A stretch of DNA of 15,026 nucleotides, from assembly GCA_014189675.1 (NCBI GenBank), contig DVAE01000038.1:1-15026 (forward strand). Reading direction: 5' to 3'. A program made the position numbers and the translations under genes. The stretch's first letter is position 1; every line of letters starts with the position of its first letter. Of this stretch, positions 12,154 to 15,026 are shown piece after piece. Origin of the DNA: Candidatus Undinarchaeales archaeon SRR5007147.bin71 (lineage in GTDB: Archaea; Undinarchaeota; Undinarchaeia; Undinarchaeales; Undinarchaeaceae). The notes under the pieces were generated by a model, which was given only the letters and a program-made list of their open reading frames with translations, was not told the origin of the DNA and searched no databases.

Positions 12154-13624
12154 CTTTAAGATAGCAGAAGAAACACGAAAGGATTTGAAGAGTCCAATTG
12201 GAGAGCTCACTGAAGAGCTACCAAGAAGCGGAGATGGACTCATAGCTATAGGAGATGTTACAACGCTGAGGCTCCTCAAAGAAGGTGTAACTCCGGACAT
12301 ATGCGTTATTGACTACAAAGCCGAGAGGGAAGAACTTTCTGAAGAAGATATCAAAACCTTGAAGTCTCTTGATGTGCGAGAGATTAAAGCAACAAACAAT
12401 GCAGGAGAAATATCACTTTCGGCTTGGAGAGCTTTTGAGGATGCTCTAAAAAACACTCCTGCGAAAATAGTGATTGAGGGAGAAGATGACCTCCTGGCAC
12501 TTGTAGCTCTTTTCCTGGCGCCAGAAGGAAGTAGAGTGGTATACGGCCAGCCGGATCTTGGAATGACAATGTTTGAAGTTTCTGACAGAATGCGTCAGAA
12601 ATACGCTGAAGTTCTTATTCACGGAAAAGGCAGGGAGTTCCTAAATGCCATACAGGGTAAAGTCGTAATCGTGCACGACAGCGATGCTGACGGAGCCTGC
12701 TCTGCGATAGTATTAGCAAAATATCTCGAAGATAGGAAAGTCGAAGTTGTCCTGATGGAGAGTAGCGATCCGCTGATACACAGTAATACAAAAAAGGAAA
12801 TCAGAAAGGAGGAGGCAGGAAGTCTTATTGTTCTTGACCTTGGAAGCGAAGCATATGACTCTTTGAAAGAACTTAGTGAGGAGATGCACGTGATGGTTCT
12901 TGACCATCACAAAGTAGTTGGAAGTCCTGATTTCGGAAAAACACTAATTCTAAACCCGCACCTTTTCAATATCCCGGACAATGTTGTCGGACCAACTTCT
13001 TACCTATCCTATGTTATATGCCAGGAGCTAGACTGGGTTTCCGCTATAGGAACCATAGCTGACAAAGGATTCTATCCTGCAGAGGAACTTCTGAAATCTG
13101 TCAAAAACCGATACAAAGTAGATTTTGAAAGATTGAGTCAGATGTTTGAAGCAGGTGCAGTATTGAGGAAGCTGGCAGAAACAAGAGATGCAGTCAGAAA
13201 TGCAGAATCGCCTGAAGAGCTGGAAAAATCTGAAACATTGATTAGCTTTGAGAAGGAGTATTTGCAGGAGCTTGAGAGGCTGAAAAAGCTCCATGAGTCT
13301 GAAGCTGAGGAGCTGGCTGAAGGCAGGATACTATTGTTTGATTTCACTTCAGAATACAGAGTAAGAGGGATGGTGTCAAATATGCTTCAGACTATGTATC
13401 CGAAAAAGTCAATAATAGTAGCAGAGAAGGTCGGGCCGCACTACTACTTCAGTATGAGAGCAGGTGGGCAAGGCGTTGACCTGGTTGAAATAATAAAATA
13501 CGCGGTTGATGGGCTCGCGGAAGCAAACGGCGGTGGACACACCAAGGCAGCCGGTGCCAGAGTAATGGCCGGAGATCGTGACAAGTTCATAAGCGGCTTT
13601 GTTGAAAAGTTCAAGGAAATATAG
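12143..13624 (+). CDS. GTP-dependent dephospho-CoA kinase (DUF359) domain fused to DHH/DHHA1 phosphoesterase
   Basis: A 493-residue two-enzyme fusion. Residues about 10-160 match archaeal GTP-dependent dephospho-CoA kinase: RKDLKSPIGELTE, GDVTTLRLL (37-45), PDICVIDYKAER (51-62), EGEDDLLAL (112-120) and APEGSRVVYGQP (126-137), all family landmarks intact. Residues about 172-310 are a DHH domain: HDSDADGACSA (178-188), DLGS (232-235) and LDHHK (253-257). A coiled linker (about 340-392) leads to DHHA1 with GGGH (463-466). DHH/DHHA1 proteins are RecJ-like nucleases or small-nucleotide phosphodiesterases. The first domain normally performs the last CoA step with GTP. I chose ATG 12143; an upstream TTG at 12116 would overlap the SWIM domain further. 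No strong SD; translation is likely coupled to the upstream gene (11-nt overlap). Confidence 0.88.
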   Translation: MLTDFKIAEETRKDLKSPIGELTEELPRSGDGLIAIGDVTTLRLLKEGVTPDICVIDYKAEREELSEEDIKTLKSLDVREIKATNNAGEISLSAWRAFEDALKNTPAKIVIEGEDDLLALVALFLAPEGSRVVYGQPDLGMTMFEVSDRMRQKYAEVLIHGKGREFLNAIQGKVVIVHDSDADGACSAIVLAKYLEDRKVEVVLMESSDPLIHSNTKKEIRKEEAGSLIVLDLGSEAYDSLKELSEEMHVMVLDHHKVVGSPDFGKTLILNPHLFNIPDNVVGPTSYLSYVICQELDWVSAIGTIADKGFYPAEELLKSVKNRYKVDFERLSQMFEAGAVLRKLAETRDAVRNAESPEELEKSETLISFEKEYLQELERLKKLHESEAEELAEGRILLFDFTSEYRVRGMVSNMLQTMYPKKSIIVAEKVGPHYYFSMRAGGQGVDLVEIIKYAVDGLAEANGGGHTKAAGARVMAGDRDKFISGFVEKFKEI

Positions 13625-13629
13625 AAACG

Positions 13630-13637
13630 TTTATAAG
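13630..13637 (+). promoter_or_regulatory. TATA box for the membrane-protein pair
   Basis: TTTATAAG centred 26-27 nt before the ATG at 13660, just after the DHH stop codon. This gives a leaderless start. Confidence 0.6.
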
Positions 13638-13659
13638 AAGCATTTCATTAACAGCAAAC

Positions 13660-14028
13660 ATGAAGAGGCAAGTCTGGAAAGTTTTCCAGTTCACAGGCTG
13701 GTTCGTTGTTCTCCTCGCAATTACATTAGGACTTCTTTACGCAAGCATACTTGTTGGAGAGCAGATATACGGAAGCGCATTATTGATTGTAGTTGGAATA
13801 CTTCTTGTAATATTAGGTGAGCATTTCATATCGATAAAGTACGCAAAACGCTACCTTCTTGTATGGCAGGCAGGCTCAATTGCTGGAGCATTTTCAATAA
13901 CTATTGGAGTAATCTGGCTAGTTATACAGTTCTTACAGGCCTATCAGTCATGGTACAGTATACTCATCCTCCTTGCGCTGGGCATAGGCCTTATCGTAGT
14001 AGGGGAGAACTTTAAGCTGGAAAAATGA
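13660..14028 (+). CDS. Small four-helix membrane protein, unknown function
   Basis: A 122-residue hydrophobic protein with four predicted membrane segments at about 10-33, 37-55, 68-92 and 96-115, short loops and both ends basic. FISIKYAKRY between helices 2 and 3 is basic, consistent with N- and C-termini in the cytoplasm. Two helices end similarly (VILGEHF after helix 2, VVGENF after helix 4), suggesting an internal duplication of a two-helix unit. No family recognised. Leaderless start at 13660; the stop overlaps the next start as ATGA, so the two are translated together. Confidence 0.72.
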   Translation: MKRQVWKVFQFTGWFVVLLAITLGLLYASILVGEQIYGSALLIVVGILLVILGEHFISIKYAKRYLLVWQAGSIAGAFSITIGVIWLVIQFLQAYQSWYSILILLALGIGLIVVGENFKLEK

Positions 14029-14273
14029 AGCAAAAGACTAAGTTTATGCTCGTTGCGACGCTTGTTATAATGCTTGTTTTAAGCGCAGCGATTGAGGCAA
14101 GATCCAGCAGAACGGCTGATGCACCCGCAAAAAAAGATAGTGGCGGTGTTGGCAGTCAGTTTCTTCAGAGTTTCACCTGTATATTCACGCAGTGTGGCTG
14201 GCCTGCTATCATAATACTAATACTACCTGTTTTCGGAATGTGGGTTTACAAGAAGTACTTCAGCCTCTGGTAG
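14025..14273 (+). CDS. Small secreted or membrane protein, unknown function
   Basis: An 82-residue protein with an N-terminal signal-like helix (about 7-24, possible cleavage after AIEA), a polar Ser/Lys/Gly segment (24-46), and a C-terminal membrane helix (about 58-75) followed by KKYFSLW. Two cysteines flank FTQ just before the last helix (CIFTQC). I do not recognise it. Its ATG overlaps the stop of the four-helix protein gene by 4 nt, so the two products are likely made in step and may interact in the membrane (inference). Confidence 0.65.
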   Translation: MKQKTKFMLVATLVIMLVLSAAIEARSSRTADAPAKKDSGGVGSQFLQSFTCIFTQCGWPAIIILILPVFGMWVYKKYFSLW

Positions 14274-14281
14274 GCATAGGT

Positions 14282-14293
14282 AAAATATATAAG
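14282..14293 (+). promoter_or_regulatory. TATA box for the 14323 gene
   Basis: AAAATATATAAG. Its centre is 26 nt before an in-frame GTG (14314) and 35 nt before ATG 14323. Confidence 0.55.
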
Positions 14294-14322
14294 GAAAATA
14301 ATGCATGAGATAGGTGATAATA

Positions 14323-14802
14323 ATGGCAATGGCAGCACCGAAAGTAAAAAAAGAACTTGAAAGAACTCTTCACCAGGTATTTGAACCTGTTGAGGAAAGA
14401 GTAGAGATTAAGCTTTTGAAGGATTCAGAACCAATAACAGAGGACATCATAAATACAGTTGCAGATGTCGTAAGAAAGGCTGACAAAGGAACAGATATCA
14501 AGGACATGACTGAGGAAGTCCAGACAATAGCTGAAGAGAAGGTAAAATCTGGAAACTGGAACCTCCATTCAGCAATAGTTGCGGTAGGAGATTTACTTCA
14601 AAGTTCAAAGTCTCTAAAAGGACTTGACAACGACCAGCAGGCAAAGGTTAGAATTCTTATCGGAGATGTTATTGGAGCATCAATGGCAGAAGTTGTTGAA
14701 TCCCTTGACAGGCTTGAAGGAGCAGCAGGAATTGAGAGTAGGACTATAGTTAACAGAGTGAAAAACTACTACTCAAGAAAGTGGGTAGCAAGAGCTCTGT
14801 AA
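14323..14802 (+). CDS. Helical acidic protein of unknown function
   Basis: A 159-residue soluble protein, largely helical, with alternating Lys and Glu/Asp (VEERVEIKLLKDSEPITED, DIKDMTEEVQTIAEEKV) and a basic C-terminus (NYYSRKWVARAL). No cysteine, signal or membrane helix. I do not recognise a family. Two starts are possible. ATG 14323 has a perfect anti-SD match, GGTGAT, four bases upstream, which decides my choice. GTG 14314 sits at exact leaderless distance from the TATA and would add MII. With a start near 14314 the SD would lie at the very 5' end of the mRNA. Confidence 0.72.
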   Translation: MAMAAPKVKKELERTLHQVFEPVEERVEIKLLKDSEPITEDIINTVADVVRKADKGTDIKDMTEEVQTIAEEKVKSGNWNLHSAIVAVGDLLQSSKSLKGLDNDQQAKVRILIGDVIGASMAEVVESLDRLEGAAGIESRTIVNRVKNYYSRKWVARAL

Positions 14803-14876
14803 TCTCTGAGTTTTAATTACGTTTTAAAAAATAGCGCGAGCCCTTGAATTAATTATTTCGATTAAATAAAATGAAC

Positions 14877-15020
14877 TTAAGACTTGGCAAGCTCTTTTCC
14901 AGTCTTGTGGGCTGCCTTTCCGGCTATCCGAACTTCGTGACCCCTGAGTCTCCAAGTGTGCTTTCCGGTTTCATCTGCCTTAATCTCAGCCAACTGGCGT
15001 ATATTCCTTGCGGCTGACAT
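14877..15020 (-). CDS. Small basic protein, possibly extending beyond the window
   Basis: The minus-strand frame reads 47 residues from ATG 15020 (MSAARNIRQLAEIKADETGK, then HTWRLRGHEVRIAGKAAHKT) to TAA at 14877-14879. The frame is still open upstream of the ATG to the window edge, so the true start may lie outside. It is rich in Lys, Arg and His and looks protein-like, but I know no family. It converges on the 14323-14802 gene; the 74-bp gap has T runs on both strands that could terminate either transcript. Confidence 0.45.
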   Translation of the reverse strand: MSAARNIRQLAEIKADETGKHTWRLRGHEVRIAGKAAHKTGKELAKS

Positions 15021-15026
15021 AAGAGG

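Noticed and set aside
13028-13347. Minus-strand frames inside the DHH gene
   Set aside because: Antisense of the coiled linker of the DUF359-DHH protein; the sense frame has clear domain motifs.
1-15026. CRISPR array, insertion sequence, rRNA or replication origin
   Set aside because: No regularly spaced repeats, transposase motifs, rRNA signatures or clustered origin boxes were found on reading both strands.

Overview
The window is a compact archaeal chromosome segment, moderately AT-rich by eye. Archaeal markers are an SRP54 GTPase, a GTP-dependent dephospho-CoA kinase (DUF359) domain, the archaeal form of PurD, tRNA introns with bulge-helix-bulge (BHB) geometry, no encoded CCA, and TATA-like boxes about 26 nt before many start codons (leaderless mRNAs). 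Tight packing, several small genes I cannot name and moderately acidic proteins suggest a DPANN lineage, possibly Nanohaloarchaeota. That assignment is inference.

Layout. 1-1458 (-): a membrane-anchored papain-like cysteine protease, its C-terminus cut by the window edge. 1523-2516 (-): tRNA-Val(CAC), a tRNA 3'-half fragment beginning inside an intron, a diiron ferritin-like protein, and intron-containing tRNA-Tyr(GUA). 2533-5304 (-): a three-gene overlapping operon of a PurD-like protein lacking its ATP and metal residues, a PfkB-family kinase and PurE. 5346-6589 (-): a cysteine-rich lipoprotein, a GNAT acetyltransferase and a small unknown helical protein. 6666-7335: two small unknown convergent genes. 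7434-7717 (-): a probable cotranscribed unit of a candidate ~100-nt structured RNA, tRNA-Ile(UAU) with an intron, and tRNA-Glu(UUC), the last followed by a repeat of its own 3' end and terminator.

7753-9937 (-): a membrane-anchored FKBP/SlyD-like prolyl isomerase and SRP54, i.e. protein targeting and extracytoplasmic folding. 9973-11259 (-): a phosphoglucosamine/phosphomannomutase, divergent from 11317-12153 (+), a MobA-like nucleotidyltransferase fold fused to a SWIM zinc finger; both appear to share one central TATA element. 12143-13624 (+) overlaps the latter and fuses an intact-looking DUF359 dephospho-CoA kinase domain to a DHH/DHHA1 phosphoesterase. 13660-14802 (+): two small membrane proteins and an unknown helical protein. 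A small gene, possibly cut by the edge, lies at 14877-15020 (-).

The strongest candidates for undescribed biology are the DUF359-DHH fusion beside the MobA-SWIM fusion, the PurD pseudoenzyme kept inside a purE/pfkB operon, the candidate structured RNA ahead of tRNA-Ile(UAU), and the related introns in tRNA-Ile and the tRNA-Tyr-like fragment. No CRISPR array, transposase or integrase was seen.
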